Shown: positions 15,001 through 20,732, numbered from the stretch's first letter. The stretch: DNA of 64,000 bases from an uncultured Lachnospiraceae bacterium (GCA_902779305.1 CACZBD010000001.1:124001-188000); one strand, 5' to 3'. Numbers and translations are program-made. The notes: generated by a model not told the origin, from the sequence alone.

Positions 15001-17299
15001 CTTCGTAGAGAAACCGGAATTCGATGCAGATCAGGAGAAGTTCGAGATCATCTACAAGGACGGCAAGCCTTACGGCACAAACGGTACGCTGATCTCCAAC
15101 CTTCCGTCCTTCGATCCGTTCGTGATCAGAGGTAAGAAACTCTGGAAGGATCCTTACAAGGATGCACTTGACAAGAGGCCGACCGTTACGATCCAGTTGT
15201 ACCGCGACGGTAAGCCGGTTGACGGCTGCAGCAAGGAACTTACGGCTGCCGACAACTACGCATTCACCTTCCCGATGAAAGACGGTGTCAAACTGTATGA
15301 GTATGATTTTGATGACACCATGGACGGACACAAGTACTTATATGAACTCAAAGAGATCGGCTCCACCGGTGATTACGCGATCGAGATTGACTTTAACGGC
15401 GTCAAGACGATCATGACCAACAACGGTCCTGCCGCAAGCAGTGAGAAGGCCGAGAGCACCACAAAGGTTGAAAACGGCGTGACGGTGAAGGATGCGACCA
15501 TTACCAATAAGGTTGTTCCGCAGTACATCACGATCGACGGTACCAAGACCTGGAGAAACATTGATAAGACCAAGGTACCGGAAGTAACCTTTAACCTTTA
15601 CAAAGTTACGAAGGATGCTGCAGGCAAGGAAGAGAAGACGCTTCTTGATTCCTACGTCATGAAGAATGCAGCAGGCAATACCTATAAGTTTGAGAATCTG
15701 CCGAAGTTCGACGAAGATGGCAACCTGATCACCTACAAGGTGGAAGAGGACCTGACGAACCTTCTGGGTTACAAGTCCACACCGGCAGAGGGCTATACGA
15801 TCACACCGGATCCCGACAAGACTCTGGTCCGCTACACGGGCAATGACTTCGAGAATACTCCGAGTTACTTCAGAGTCCGCAAGACAGAGGTCATCAATGG
15901 ACAGCCTGTAAATCTGGCCGGTGCGACCATGGCAGTCTTTGATGCCAAGAACTATGAGATCTACCAGAAGAATCCTAAGAAGGCAGAATGGGTAGACCAA
16001 TGGGTAACCAACAAGACCGATGACCACTATGTGGAAGGCCTGAACTTTGGCCAGACCTATACGATGGTCGAACTCGAAGCACCGAAGGGTTACCTGAAGA
16101 TCCAGCCGTACACCTTTACGGTTGATGAGAAATTCATGAAGGCCAATAAAGAGGATACAACGGCTGTAGTCGTTGAAGATCCGAAGGTGAAGGGCGAAGT
16201 CGAACTCGAAAAGCTTGATGCTGAAAACAGAGACAAGCTGGCCGGTGCGATATTCACACTCACCAACAAAGATACAAACAAGACCATTCCTGTAGTAGGA
16301 ACAGCCGGTGATTACAGATATTATGATGTCAGCGAGATTCCGGGCTACATGCCGGTATTGGCATCGTTCACACAGATGAGCGTAAATGCAGCCGGAACCC
16401 TGAAGGTAACGGATCTGCCGTGCGGTAACTACTATTTCAAGGAAGTCAAGGCGCCGCAGGGCTATAAGCTCAATGCAAAACAGATCGACTTCTCGATCAC
16501 GATGCCGAAGGAAGACACGGTATCGGCGACCAATACAGGAATCATCAAAGTACATGTGGAATGCCTGAATGAGCGTGAGAAAGGTAAGGTAAGCCTGCAT
16601 AAGGTTTCCTCCGGAAGAAATAAGCGGTCCCTTGCAGGAGCAGTATTCGAACTGTATTCGGCAACACCGAAGAACGCAGGACAGGCAGTTGCAGGAACAG
16701 CCTTCAAGGATGTTTACTACAGATACGGTACCTACACAACGAACGCCAGCGGATATATCTATGTGAACGATCTGCCGTGGGATGATTACTACTTCGTTGA
16801 GAAGACGGCACCGAAGGGCTACAAGGTCAAGAAGGATGTAGACGGATCAGATCTGGCATACCCGTTCACCATTGATGCCACCAATGCAGGCGATTCGATC
16901 GGCTATCAGCTCGGCGATATCGAGAACGATGAAGGCGATGAACCTACACCGACACCGACACCTACGCCGACGCCGACACCTACACCGACGCCGACACCTA
17001 CGCCGACACCGACACCTACACCTACACCTACACCGACGCCCACACCTACACCGACAGGCCGTGGCGGAGGCGGCGGCGGATCAGCCGTAGCCGGAGCCCG
17101 CAGATCGAGCGTTGTATCGGATGTCCTCGGAGTCAGGGCGAAACCGTCGAGTGGCGTACTTGGCGTCAGAGTCGGTCCTGTAACCGGTGATGCAGCAAAC
17201 ATCGCACTGTGGCTGCTTCTCCTGGTAGCAAGCATTTCCATGATCGTCGTGATCTGCATTCAGAACCGCAGAAAACGCAAAAGTCACAAAATGGGATAA
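2..17299 (+). CDS. Giant SpaA/Cna-B repeat surface adhesin, 5' end outside window
   Basis: The frame is open from the first codon of the window, so the start and signal peptide lie upstream; 5765 residues are visible. The N-terminal part (about nt 1000-1920) resembles the adhesive choice-of-anchor-A type domain (GSGVGYGIVAN ... AGWVIADKI). From about nt 2870 onward there are more than 30 SpaA/Cna-B-like beta-sandwich repeats. Each starts with a Lys-bearing strand (such as GSVKLKKVD) and ends with a Glu-bearing one (such as NLPWGTYYFVE), the layout of domains that form internal Lys-Asn/Asp isopeptide bonds. Three classical Cna-B modules with K-x-W motifs (KTW, KLW, KTW) lie near nt 14270, 15130 and 15540. 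Nt 16942-17056 encode a Thr-Pro stalk. The C-terminus has P-V-T-G-D, a hydrophobic segment and an RRKRK tail, so wall anchoring by a sortase is inferred. The ligand is unknown. Confidence 0.93.
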   Translation, partial: ASYFVESVENGALRMSMNMDGAGNLEGEGKAVELKATIVDEFGDEIGEAYTDMELPEFDGDVLALDDATNPPVADVEISEEPAKLIKYTYVEARIDKKVIKALKRKEVAADESGAAGFAYFYTEDGEKWKSIREDSTVIFAYSDGKKSVYEYEDDQVSVTATLQHAKAIPDDAEFIVTPVLPDSEGYNYDAYMQALNSNSEEIVGVESSEESPVLNENNTLLYDIGFFITDADGNRVELQPAEGSVRINIEFKNRQLEEEIGSNEESELMVVHLPLKDEVKEETATTEEATDISSSDIKVEMVDNTASAEAETVDFMLSDFSVTAVVGKNGKLQPGDAETFKTILGSGVGYGIVANEVNLDGDLESTIAVGLLHGNNTAKSSRNNGGAAGTSIIAAYDGSDLIYEKNGENNSDSDLYLYTTMPALRKMGQNMYNPNNNPPTRNGVTVDTTTYTEAQMKKIVSDLVNRMKTVGMELYNRPSYDFATYAKKDQYNNFYTLDLTKIGDGPGTYYISFKSGDFAKYFTATGDVNAQVHLVLGEGQNIIFNIPDNEVTFTQYQIKMPGYEGGTHAGNSEDMVCQSIIFNAPYATKAYCKGASSDGVHLVPKAVFRNEVVSAGWVIADKITKIGGNEWHNVWHDMPDSTSVTEVIKAYKKVNDDTPYARDKFTFVLESYDFVTKKYTEISRATNDGSLVTFDPILYTSAMYKADPNRTYAYRVREIFEEDGKYVYDKVTYIVHHNLVMEGKKLKVVVRNIYNVYDGNQHSVGTSYDQIKFNNVTPLKMPYSFNVKKLFDRDGEDWPDGATFKFKLESFDGGAANAGSNIKLGPLPAETKVPNKNYCELELTKDKREGTFGTVNFELYTTSDGTISSHYFDGDVEVWCRTYMWKVTEIIPADKDKVEGMTYDTKTYYLKIFVDSKYNHSTHKYIMSVKDRFSLTNTPDCQEFPGTFEFVNKYKPGSLTVKKVAVNKNGEAVDSDKDFYVVVYNQTGLNKRTYYGVDGKKYESTSSDGVNYSGAHVELIKGNSELTFKPLPAGKQYVIEETDANGRKITDSKEYVITYSANSVNVTCNSLNKETTITNTQIEKGVLNLVKKGGSKDEAPIDLDGVIFRLYDENNKTVYVSGSAGSYTVAEDGSTNQDIVTDANGAFKVEGLPVGNYTLKEYSLPDKYKEGFVKYEGDITFSVTKDGTKLTSATSADLEKIEDGAALSLTLYNKRVPVKVKVTKAIIDNAQSGSAKQMDKSGYEFTLTDVTTGQVIGTKKTNQDGELVFDAVLTFGHSYQVTENEDIAAEKGTVLNSISGSTFTVDNDMFINATKEIGADYLFKNVNATNKEVTGKVRLIKTNEEGVTITEGRAQFVLSTSDVIDNKSSYVHVSGKDGSYKFDSKSNNTTMETVNGELIVEDLAPGTYYFFEIASPDTNRYIFTSGEAHRVYIDAKKATKETPVVDLTADNDAVKVQNSDFTAGLVFTKVNAFDETKKLGEGTQFTLYATTALNGEATGDAITTVAAKNGTVRVPIAKAGTYVLVETSTQNGYEALYSGDSLKIYFEVTTDQNKKSDLTLQDVKAFAKLKGRTLEAAELVDTSKNYVYNEPVPGKVTLKKRFLDKDGKEITASSPDAYLLGEANFTLYTNAVEFKKVKGTGNVNDPENFVEYGKFTTSNLTLSVGNLPWGTYYFQETGTTAGDGKVFIFDANKKYYFRIGENENGELSLDVSKLIVDGVEVDTVDNRIKTGYAEIVKKDQDQDEPLAGIRFELYRVRTENDNTALEKIALNPDVTGADGVLRTPKLAYGKYYFVESANQDVAGYEFDTTTRYYFDITEDNAVVKNLTYTLNGKRQTSRDGVINNKPVKGSVSLDKWAIAHDTTNDPVYLKKLAGAEFELYSNNASTVGQKILAFFNSNEKYYLYKADGNGTYVTDANGTITVKGLSWGSYYFVETKAPDGYEMPENEADRTYYFTISGDHLNAHIGRPEDEQGNDELRGRVPVNEELLGSIKLIKKNTEDGKGLAGVPFRLYKDGSDYTAELDAVLNNTRKELYTFRSNGEQQSLLITDDNGEISVENLPWGTYYFEEAEIPEGFTAETTKSAELLISAANVSGEATYDNHRVAELSNTPIRGDMLLKKVDENGAALKGATFDLVRVVDGKYHKVNVTGQNGVYTFDSVDRRVYSDSASIVTTILNLIGTRKGDLETTADTATLKVSNLPYGDYAIFEITAPEGYQTENGSLFVERTFKIDGEKDANELDAIVEFVNSKVSAGVQFVKTRSGEELEGAAFVLQKEDNGEWKDITTAVSKESDYYKVDDVNNTVVGKFKSVVTFNALPVGNYRIFEISDYAYAPDAVNKYPYLDVNGNQIWAAPTGYTKFYTFTIEVNDNGKKNVGLDKADGTFGNYDAQTVVNTPKEGYAKLAKMEGTTAIAGAEFELYHSRKNGDAYVLGTPQQDARIGDPIVSNADGEVITPKLSWGDYYLIESKTSDDRYFLEKDPNKRAQYHFTIGPNKDGSFTEAVTTFTVMQKGKQASEIKVVQNTPVKGKVEFTKVDEATNEPIKSKDITFDLYYKKTENGTYAPVERYSGLNALNAENGWIRTAQDLEVGYYYFIETSTANGYKDLPENPEDRKKYKFTITQAEDAESANDFELTWDGEMARTNDGVAYVANTPKPGSITLFKYFVLDDEEAAEEKGLAGATFTLKGKTNANKNVVETATSDADGKVEFKNLPWGTYSITEVKTPAGYVIPEGLELPKNIVIDADNLDHTYDQNAALKVLNERKPGKINLKKVDNKGKAVAGVAFELQMKKKDQWVQIVNPEDEKGYYRTAEGGFLSIFRFRPAAGTISIDGLKWGQYRLIEREVPEGYKLLTDPIPSAEGIYVGAENLNNENQIEYDLGEVMNEEVYGNIAVYKQDDKERGLSGAEFKLYQADGENWQAKAVYVRKTSEGVYAYVSMDANKATETEGYTDTLVSPAAAANVTAGKIKVTGLPIGTYYMQETKEPDPRTEGDVTILYQKKTDPIGPFVVKIDQKAEDPEQDGCGLSWINDSGDFNAEILFYKADKKKDGLDGVEYEIAKSGTTMKWSVFSKQEGTLHGVVRASFTSTGTYTIKEVSTPNDAHAVDPNVYPFEIKTEHNGQTLDLSSLISVPSGSTFNASTNTFINDEAKGGVKLLKVETESNGESANTIGGMNKVTFALYKIGKDGRTPVKDGEKLVTATIGEEEGVIRVDGLDWGNYVFVETVPEDHTAEVTPAEYPFEINADTFKKENKIEVVTATNKRKPGSLTVQKFFENPEKGFDGEGVEFNLKLVAGTSDIVSDYEVKAVTTRDERGNYFVAFNNLPWGIYELTEGKTKEGYIRWEGKKTIKIGNARKSEGYTGQIDKSGLAVSLVEQEGITNPKIKGSVKLQKVDSIKKAPIVVSFKLYKGNHPESIGTTTTGVDPVVIPGTTDANGVFTTNKDGYAAFPEKSLEYGSYYLEEAVPEGYEGYADGAFTYRGVYFEITSDKTVELTKQTDKPIENTPLKGSVKLKKVDKFGKPLKGVKFTLYADDAQGADALALLKSALSSFTTGEKGTIYAVVETEESGKIEISNLPWGTYHFVEELPEGYTMSEDAKKDLEKPFYIGEKDNEVKLSYDLGLIENEPIPGSVTLIKKGQDLEGKQNLLAGAEFDLYQVNGAQDDTPGLAVGEDDADSRIRTGLVSSSDTENLGKIVVNDLPWGRYYFVETKAPYGYEISTEKPELLVVGRSDDAGKTYTDVTLKPVDGYLAPETTVIDPMGKGYVALYKVFDLVGYNNVDISVEKDGTALTFEIYQADEDGKPIGKPVEAPVNGQKVSEFPVHQATMATDIIGPLPYGKYAFVEKSIPSGVDYELNPAARAFEIDADCTVENVQKEIDEANPDYAFKYVTKFVNTTYRGFASIRKADITTGEFIAGVDFTVYEMQETAGGLTKGAKYGGTYTTGSDGWINVEGLPLGKYAFFEDADSAAALGYVPTDSAFVFDVTEETVANKARPDTVEATLNEDGTTYTLTDRKVDTVENEEKPGSIRLIKKGENGKKLAGATFNLWKVVGSRDTVPGVAAGSDEADLLIAVNGTNDLVTDAEGTIYVDDLAWGTYYFDEIIPPKGYTLLDRPNHEAKEISKASVNQTAEVVMEDTPIRLDIRKTDITGKVELDGAHMAIYAPGSTEAMISWISSKNADKRIEVSDTQEGLIATTDPAKPVIYKLVETIAPEGYTITADIYFSVDTKGGITLYNKGEDDSFTAASPTNVEVRTVTDQNTVRKVPLMLVKDNTTSVKITKRELGTTRYLPGATLAVYDEANYELYKNNDSTAVSLDVWTTAATDAGEAHDLTGKLIASNGVKHVYYLVETKVPDGYFPAAPIAFTVNNDNEIMLEGSAGDSTAEVTLDKKMLIMYDRPVFVKVTKKARAGSDTLKGADLQILSNKEIIAEFTTTDKPALLVPVTEDEANSAASKAKYSALANDYQMIYNVQLTPGKNYTLHEESAPDGYMLAADQTFSVDVTKEEYDQTLGIYSTDMLDPPIKLYISKLSMTTEAELAGASMAIYEQNGENLGTLIASWTSSTTPHLVSIDDKAEGEGVLKRGMKYWLVENAAPAGYAKAAKIGFEIDKDGVVTVDKSVTTESGEKIKLLEMTDEPLALTVSKEDADGRKLTGAKLELRTSAGEKYEVLADWESDGKIAFISEYYTISNANYTQIPLKEGKHLQDGVTYYVVETEAPTGYQKAEGAASVKALPVEEALKNTGLLKVINTRFGKTNKSGNKTWNLSPENQKLWADKKVKINLYRYFTDEKGQKFYVNANNAVTDKEHACVATKELKPSLQPTPYSFDDLDKYYYAESGRAYEFTYETEEDLSELEGLMISKKVGDNFINNERYTEIDGDKKWILFKNKDGEIIDIDDTALREMLTKFGKGDKTAYVDVNICLATLDKDGNATIIDKDADGTADYYISIKHGAKDPSDRTLVEKHELVAEGETGHIEFTWTQPGEVHFAFTKLPAYDDNNNKIEYCFVEKPEFDADQEKFEIIYKDGKPYGTNGTLISNLPSFDPFVIRGKKLWKDPYKDALDKRPTVTIQLYRDGKPVDGCSKELTAADNYAFTFPMKDGVKLYEYDFDDTMDGHKYLYELKEIGSTGDYAIEIDFNGVKTIMTNNGPAASSEKAESTTKVENGVTVKDATITNKVVPQYITIDGTKTWRNIDKTKVPEVTFNLYKVTKDAAGKEEKTLLDSYVMKNAAGNTYKFENLPKFDEDGNLITYKVEEDLTNLLGYKSTPAEGYTITPDPDKTLVRYTGNDFENTPSYFRVRKTEVINGQPVNLAGATMAVFDAKNYEIYQKNPKKAEWVDQWVTNKTDDHYVEGLNFGQTYTMVELEAPKGYLKIQPYTFTVDEKFMKANKEDTTAVVVEDPKVKGEVELEKLDAENRDKLAGAIFTLTNKDTNKTIPVVGTAGDYRYYDVSEIPGYMPVLASFTQMSVNAAGTLKVTDLPCGNYYFKEVKAPQGYKLNAKQIDFSITMPKEDTVSATNTGIIKVHVECLNEREKGKVSLHKVSSGRNKRSLAGAVFELYSATPKNAGQAVAGTAFKDVYYRYGTYTTNASGYIYVNDLPWDDYYFVEKTAPKGYKVKKDVDGSDLAYPFTIDATNAGDSIGYQLGDIENDEGDEPTPTPTPTPTPTPTPTPTPTPTPTPTPTPTPTPTPTPTGRGGGGGGSAVAGARRSSVVSDVLGVRAKPSSGVLGVRVGPVTGDAANIALWLLLLVASISMIVVICIQNRRKRKSHKMG
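16942..17056 (+). repeat. Hexamer-type Thr-Pro repeat
   Basis: This stretch is built of about 19 copies of a six-base unit coding Pro-Thr, with variation only at third codon positions (CCT/CCG, ACA/ACC/ACG). It forms the rigid wall-spanning stalk between the last SpaA-like module and the sorting signal of the giant adhesin. A six-base unit can change copy number without shifting the frame, so stalk length could vary between strains; that is inference. Confidence 0.85.
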
Positions 17300-17390
17300 A
17301 AGTGACGAAAATGCTTGACACAGGCAACCTGAAATGTTAAAGTAATATTGTAATTATGGTCATTTGACCGATCATCTACAAATCATATAG

Positions 17391-17424
17391 AAAAGGCATC
17401 GGGCCTCCCACCCCGGTGCCTTTT
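17391..17424 (+). terminator. Intrinsic terminator after the giant adhesin
   Basis: A 13-base stem (AAAAGGCATCGGG with CCCGGTGCCTTTT, one G-T pair) encloses an 8-base loop and ends in TTTT. It lies 92 bases past the adhesin stop. The space between them holds a possible promoter (17315-17343), so the terminator may also close a short separate transcript. Confidence 0.75.
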
Positions 17425-17452
17425 CATTTCCGCACAGTTTTACGGGAAATAC

Positions 17453-17481
17453 TTGATAAATCAAATTCTCTGTGTTAAAAT
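17453..17481 (+). promoter_or_regulatory. Sigma-A promoter of secG
   Basis: TTGATA (17453-17458) and TAAAAT (17476-17481) are separated by 17 bases, close to the housekeeping consensus. It lies about 40 bases before the secG start and after the adhesin terminator, so secG is transcribed independently. Confidence 0.7.
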
Positions 17482-17520
17482 ATCTTTCGTGTGACGTAAG
17501 GTAATTTTCGGAGGTGTCAG

Positions 17521-17766
17521 ATGAATACAGCTAGAATCATTTTATTGATCATATTTATCATTGTGAGTGTAGCGCTTTCAGCGATCGTTTTATTGCAGGA
17601 AGGGAAATCGGCAGGACTTGGCGCGATCAGCGGAGCCGCCGAAACCTACTGGGGTAAGAACAAAGGACGCTCGATGGAAGGAAAACTGGTCAAGATCACA
17701 AGATTTTTGGCGATCGGGTTTATGATCTTAGCGATCGCGCTGGATGTGGTCATCAGCAAACTTTGA
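17521..17766 (+). CDS. secG: Preprotein translocase subunit SecG
   Basis: This is an 81-residue membrane protein with the usual SecG plan: an N-terminal transmembrane helix (about residues 4-24), a short Gly/Ala-rich loop (GLGAISGAAETYWGKNKGRS) and a second helix (about 58-78). SecG is the small auxiliary subunit of the SecYEG channel that exports unfolded proteins, which would include the giant secreted proteins here. A GGAGG site lies 5 bases before the ATG. Its place before rnr, smpB and ssrA is a common Firmicutes arrangement. It has its own promoter and terminator. Confidence 0.95.
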   Translation: MNTARIILLIIFIIVSVALSAIVLLQEGKSAGLGAISGAAETYWGKNKGRSMEGKLVKITRFLAIGFMILAIALDVVISKL

Positions 17767-17776
17767 TGTAAGACAG

Positions 17777-17809
17777 ACACTCTCAGGAAATTCTTGAGAG
17801 TGTTTTTTT
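17777..17809 (+). terminator. Intrinsic terminator after secG
   Basis: Stem ACACTCTCA pairs with TGAGAGTGT (17777-17785 and 17795-17803), followed by a run of seven T. It separates secG from rnr. Confidence 0.88.
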
Positions 17810-17823
17810 ATCCGGTATATGAT
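17794..17823 (+). promoter_or_regulatory. Possible promoter of rnr, embedded in the secG terminator
   Basis: TTGAGA (17794-17799) and TATGAT (17818-17823) are 18 bases apart and the -10 box is 20 bases before the rnr start. The -35 box is part of the terminator stem, which would let the two signals share sequence. It is the only promoter-like pair seen before rnr. Confidence 0.4.
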
Positions 17824-17843
17824 ACGGATATCTTAAGACGATT

Positions 17844-19778
17844 ATGACTGAGCAGTTTAACAGACGAAAAAAACTGATCCTGGATCTGATGCGCGAGCCT
17901 TCCTATGTGCCGATGAAGGAGAAGGAACTTGCTGTCTTTCTGCAGGTGGAAAAGGGTGACCGGGAAGCTTTGAAAGAAGTTCTCGATGCCCTGTTACAGG
18001 AAGGGAGCATTCAGATCTCCAAGAGAGGCTATTATTCCTTTGCCAAGAACAGCGTTACCTGCGGAACGTTTGAAAAGAGCAGGAGCGGCTACGGGTTCGT
18101 GATCCCGGACAACAGGAGTTACAAGCAGGATATTTTTATCGCTGCATCCGATACCATGGGAGCCGTTGACGGACATAAGGTCGTCGTGGAGATCCTAGTT
18201 CCGGCCGAAGCCGGCAGGAGGGCAGAGGGAAAAGTGATCGAGATCCTTGGTCACAGCAACGATCCCGGCGTGGACATCCTTTCGCTGACCAGGGCATATG
18301 ATCTGCCGGAGAAGTTTCCGGACAAGGTCTTAGCGCAGGCGGAAAAGGTCCCGGAGGCGATCACGGAGGATGATCTGGAAGGACGCATGGATCTGAGGGA
18401 CCATCTCATGGTCACGATCGATTCAGAGAGCGCAAAGGACCTGGATGATGCCGTAAGCCTGTATAAAGAGGGCGGATGCTTTCATTTAGGCGTTCATATC
18501 GCCGATGTCACACATTATGTGAGGGAGAACAGCGCGCTCGATCAGGAGGCCTTAAAACGCGGCACGAGCATCTATCTGGCGGACCGCGTGATCCCGATGT
18601 TGCCGCACAGGCTTTGTAACGGAATCTGTTCTTTGAATGAAGCACAGGACAGACTGACCCTGTCCTGCCTGATGACGATCGACGAAAAGGGTGCCGTAGT
18701 GGATCATCAGATCACCCCTTCGGTGATCAGGACCGCGCACCGGATGACTTATACGGCCGTAAACAGGATCATCGAAGATCATGATGAAGAAACGATCGCG
18801 GAATTTGCAGATGTGTCCGGCATGCTTCTGGAAATGGAGGAACTTGCGAGGCTGCTCCGCAAGCAGAGAAGAAAGCGCGGCTCCATTGATTTTGACCTTC
18901 CGGAAACCTTGATCGAGGTCGACGCCAAAGGGCATCCGGTCAAAATCGCACCCTACGACCGTAACGAAGCCACGAAACTGATCGAAGAATTCATGCTGAT
19001 CGCCAATGAAACGGTGGCGGAGCATTTTTACTGGCAGGAACTGCCGTTTGTCTATCGGACGCATACGCCCCCGGAACCGGACAAGATCCGGAAACTGACG
19101 CAGTTTATCCGTAATTTCGGCTATTCCGTAAAGGGCAGGGGAGACGAGATCCATCCGAAGGAGATCCAGAAACTTTTGGACAGCATTGACGGGACTCCGG
19201 AGGAAATGATGATCTCCAGACTGACGCTCCGCTCCATGCAGCGGGCGGAATACAATACGCAGTGCTTAGGACATTTCGGGCTGGCCTGCAATTATTACTG
19301 CCACTTTACTTCGCCGATCAGACGCTACCCGGACCTGCAGATCCACAGGATCATCAAGGAGTCGCTTGCAGGGACTTTGAACGAGAGGCGGATCTTAAGA
19401 TATAAGGGTCTTTTGGATGAGGTGGCAAAACAGTCCACGAAGATGGAACGGCGCGCCGATGAGGCCGAGCGCGAGTGCGACAAGCTGAAGAAAGCGGAAT
19501 ATATGCTGGACCATCTCGGAGAGCAGTTTGAGGGCGTCATTTCGTCCGTGACCGGCTGGGGACTGTATGTGGAGCTGCCCAATACCGTGGAGGGGCTTGT
19601 GCACATTTCCAAGCTGCCGGGTGATTTTTACGTATATCATGAAGAACTGAATGAGATCAAAGGCGAACAGCACGGGAAACGGTACGTGCTGGGACAGAAG
19701 GTCACAGTTTCGGTGGATGATGCGAATCTTGCGGCCAGGACGATCGATTTTTCAATCGTTGAAAAAGTAAACCTGTAG
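17844..19778 (+). CDS. rnr: Ribonuclease R
   Basis: This 644-residue 3'-to-5' exoribonuclease degrades structured RNA and works with SmpB-tmRNA in removing defective messages. It has an N-terminal winged-helix segment, a cold-shock-type OB domain (about residues 70-120, GYGFVIPDN), and the RNB catalytic domain. RNB contains the acidic metal-binding cluster DSESAKDLDDAV (about 194-205). A C-terminal S1 RNA-binding domain follows (about 560-640, GVISSVTGWGLYVEL). It is shorter than the E. coli enzyme, mainly because the long basic C-terminal tail is absent. No strong ribosome binding site is visible before the ATG. The gap to smpB is 41 bases with no terminator, so the two are probably co-transcribed. 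Confidence 0.95.
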   Translation: MTEQFNRRKKLILDLMREPSYVPMKEKELAVFLQVEKGDREALKEVLDALLQEGSIQISKRGYYSFAKNSVTCGTFEKSRSGYGFVIPDNRSYKQDIFIAASDTMGAVDGHKVVVEILVPAEAGRRAEGKVIEILGHSNDPGVDILSLTRAYDLPEKFPDKVLAQAEKVPEAITEDDLEGRMDLRDHLMVTIDSESAKDLDDAVSLYKEGGCFHLGVHIADVTHYVRENSALDQEALKRGTSIYLADRVIPMLPHRLCNGICSLNEAQDRLTLSCLMTIDEKGAVVDHQITPSVIRTAHRMTYTAVNRIIEDHDEETIAEFADVSGMLLEMEELARLLRKQRRKRGSIDFDLPETLIEVDAKGHPVKIAPYDRNEATKLIEEFMLIANETVAEHFYWQELPFVYRTHTPPEPDKIRKLTQFIRNFGYSVKGRGDEIHPKEIQKLLDSIDGTPEEMMISRLTLRSMQRAEYNTQCLGHFGLACNYYCHFTSPIRRYPDLQIHRIIKESLAGTLNERRILRYKGLLDEVAKQSTKMERRADEAERECDKLKKAEYMLDHLGEQFEGVISSVTGWGLYVELPNTVEGLVHISKLPGDFYVYHEELNEIKGEQHGKRYVLGQKVTVSVDDANLAARTIDFSIVEKVNL

Positions 19779-19819
19779 TTTATGTTTTATTCTGCAGGAT
19801 ATGTTAATATGATATTGTT

Positions 19820-20296
19820 ATGGGAAAAGAGAGCAAGGGCGACGGCATCAAGCTGATCGCTAACAATAAAAAAGCATATCATGACTATTTTATCGAGGAA
19901 AAGTATGAGGCGGGCATTTCGCTCTACGGGACCGAGATCAAATCCCTGCGCATGGGAAAGTGCTCCGTGAAGGAGGCTTTTGTTGGCATTGAGGGCGGCG
20001 AGTGCTATATTTATGGTATGAACATCAGCCCGTATGAAATGGGGAACATTTTTAACCGGGATCCGCTTCGTACGAGGAAACTGCTGCTTCATAAAAGTGA
20101 GATCAACAAACTGACCGGAAAGGTGGCAGAGCAGGGTTATACGCTGATGCCGCTGCAGGTCTATCTGAAGGGAAGCCTTGTGAAGGTGGAGATCGGACTT
20201 GCCAAAGGTAAAAAGTTGTATGATAAACGCGAGTCGATCGCAAAACGCGATCTGAAACGCGAAACGGAGAGAGAATTCAAGATCAAGAATCTGTGA
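19820..20296 (+). CDS. smpB: SsrA-binding protein SmpB
   Basis: This 158-residue protein binds the tRNA-like part of tmRNA and brings it to stalled ribosomes for trans-translation. The conserved core is clear: [19 protein letters not shown] near the start, G-T-E-I-K-S-L-R, and the basic tail [13 protein letters not shown] that occupies the empty mRNA channel. Length is normal for the family. It follows rnr closely and is followed 49 bases later by the tmRNA gene itself, so both partners of the rescue system are adjacent. Confidence 0.97.
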   Translation: MGKESKGDGIKLIANNKKAYHDYFIEEKYEAGISLYGTEIKSLRMGKCSVKEAFVGIEGGECYIYGMNISPYEMGNIFNRDPLRTRKLLLHKSEINKLTGKVAEQGYTLMPLQVYLKGSLVKVEIGLAKGKKLYDKRESIAKRDLKRETEREFKIKNL

Positions 20297-20345
20297 GCTC
20301 TTCCGAAAACTGCAGCAGACATTGTCTGCACTGATAATTGCATAT

Positions 20346-20691
20346 GGGCCTGTAAAGGTTTCGACGGGGGTTTTGAACTTAGGATAGCCATCCGCGGTCC
20401 GTTCCGCGTACCAAACGGAAACCTAAATATAAACGCAGACAATAAGTTAGCGTTCGCAGCCTAAGCGCTGCTGTCGGCCTTTGGTAACCTGCTGCCAAAG
20501 ATCCCGGCATCGACCAGGCAGGGCACTTCGTTCCCTAAGCTTTGCGGGAATGGAAGATCTTATGAAGCTACCGAACATTTCAGCCTGTCATTTGGCGGCT
20601 ATGTGAGGGAATCCCAATAAAATGACTGTGATGGAAGAAGTCTTAACGGAAGAGCTTTCGGACGCGGGTTCGATTCCCGCCAGGTCCACTA
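20346..20691 (+). ncRNA. ssrA: Transfer-messenger RNA (tmRNA)
   Basis: The 5' end GGGCCTG (20346-20352) pairs with CAGGTCC (20681-20687) to make the acceptor stem. Next to it are GGTTTCGACGGGGG, the usual tmRNA 5' motif, and GCGGGTTCGATTCCCGC, the T-arm. The tag reading frame runs 20435-20464 and encodes ADNKLAFAA followed by TAA, similar in length and ending to clostridial tags. The 3' CCA is not encoded (genome reads ACTA), so it must be added after processing. tmRNA rescues stalled ribosomes and marks the incomplete protein for proteolysis. The exact 3' end is inferred from the stem. Confidence 0.95.
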
Positions 20692-20703
20692 AATCACAAG
20701 TAT

Positions 20704-20732
20704 CAGAACCCTAGTTCAAATATAGGGTTCTG
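20704..20732 (+). terminator. Hairpin after tmRNA, probable terminator
   Basis: CAGAACCCTA (20704-20713) pairs perfectly with TAGGGTTCTG (20723-20732) around a 9-base loop. It lies 13 bases past the tmRNA. No T-run follows, so it may be a processing or stability hairpin rather than a full terminator. It also lies just before the ribosome binding site of the next gene. Confidence 0.5.

Noticed and set aside
16942-17056. Possible CRISPR-like or satellite array
   Set aside because: The repeat unit is six bases with no spacers and encodes Pro-Thr throughout, so it is a protein stalk.
20315-20329. Palindrome GCAGACA-T-TGTCTGC before tmRNA as a terminator of smpB
   Set aside because: No T-run follows, and it overlaps where the tmRNA promoter should be. 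It could be an operator but nothing supports a specific factor.
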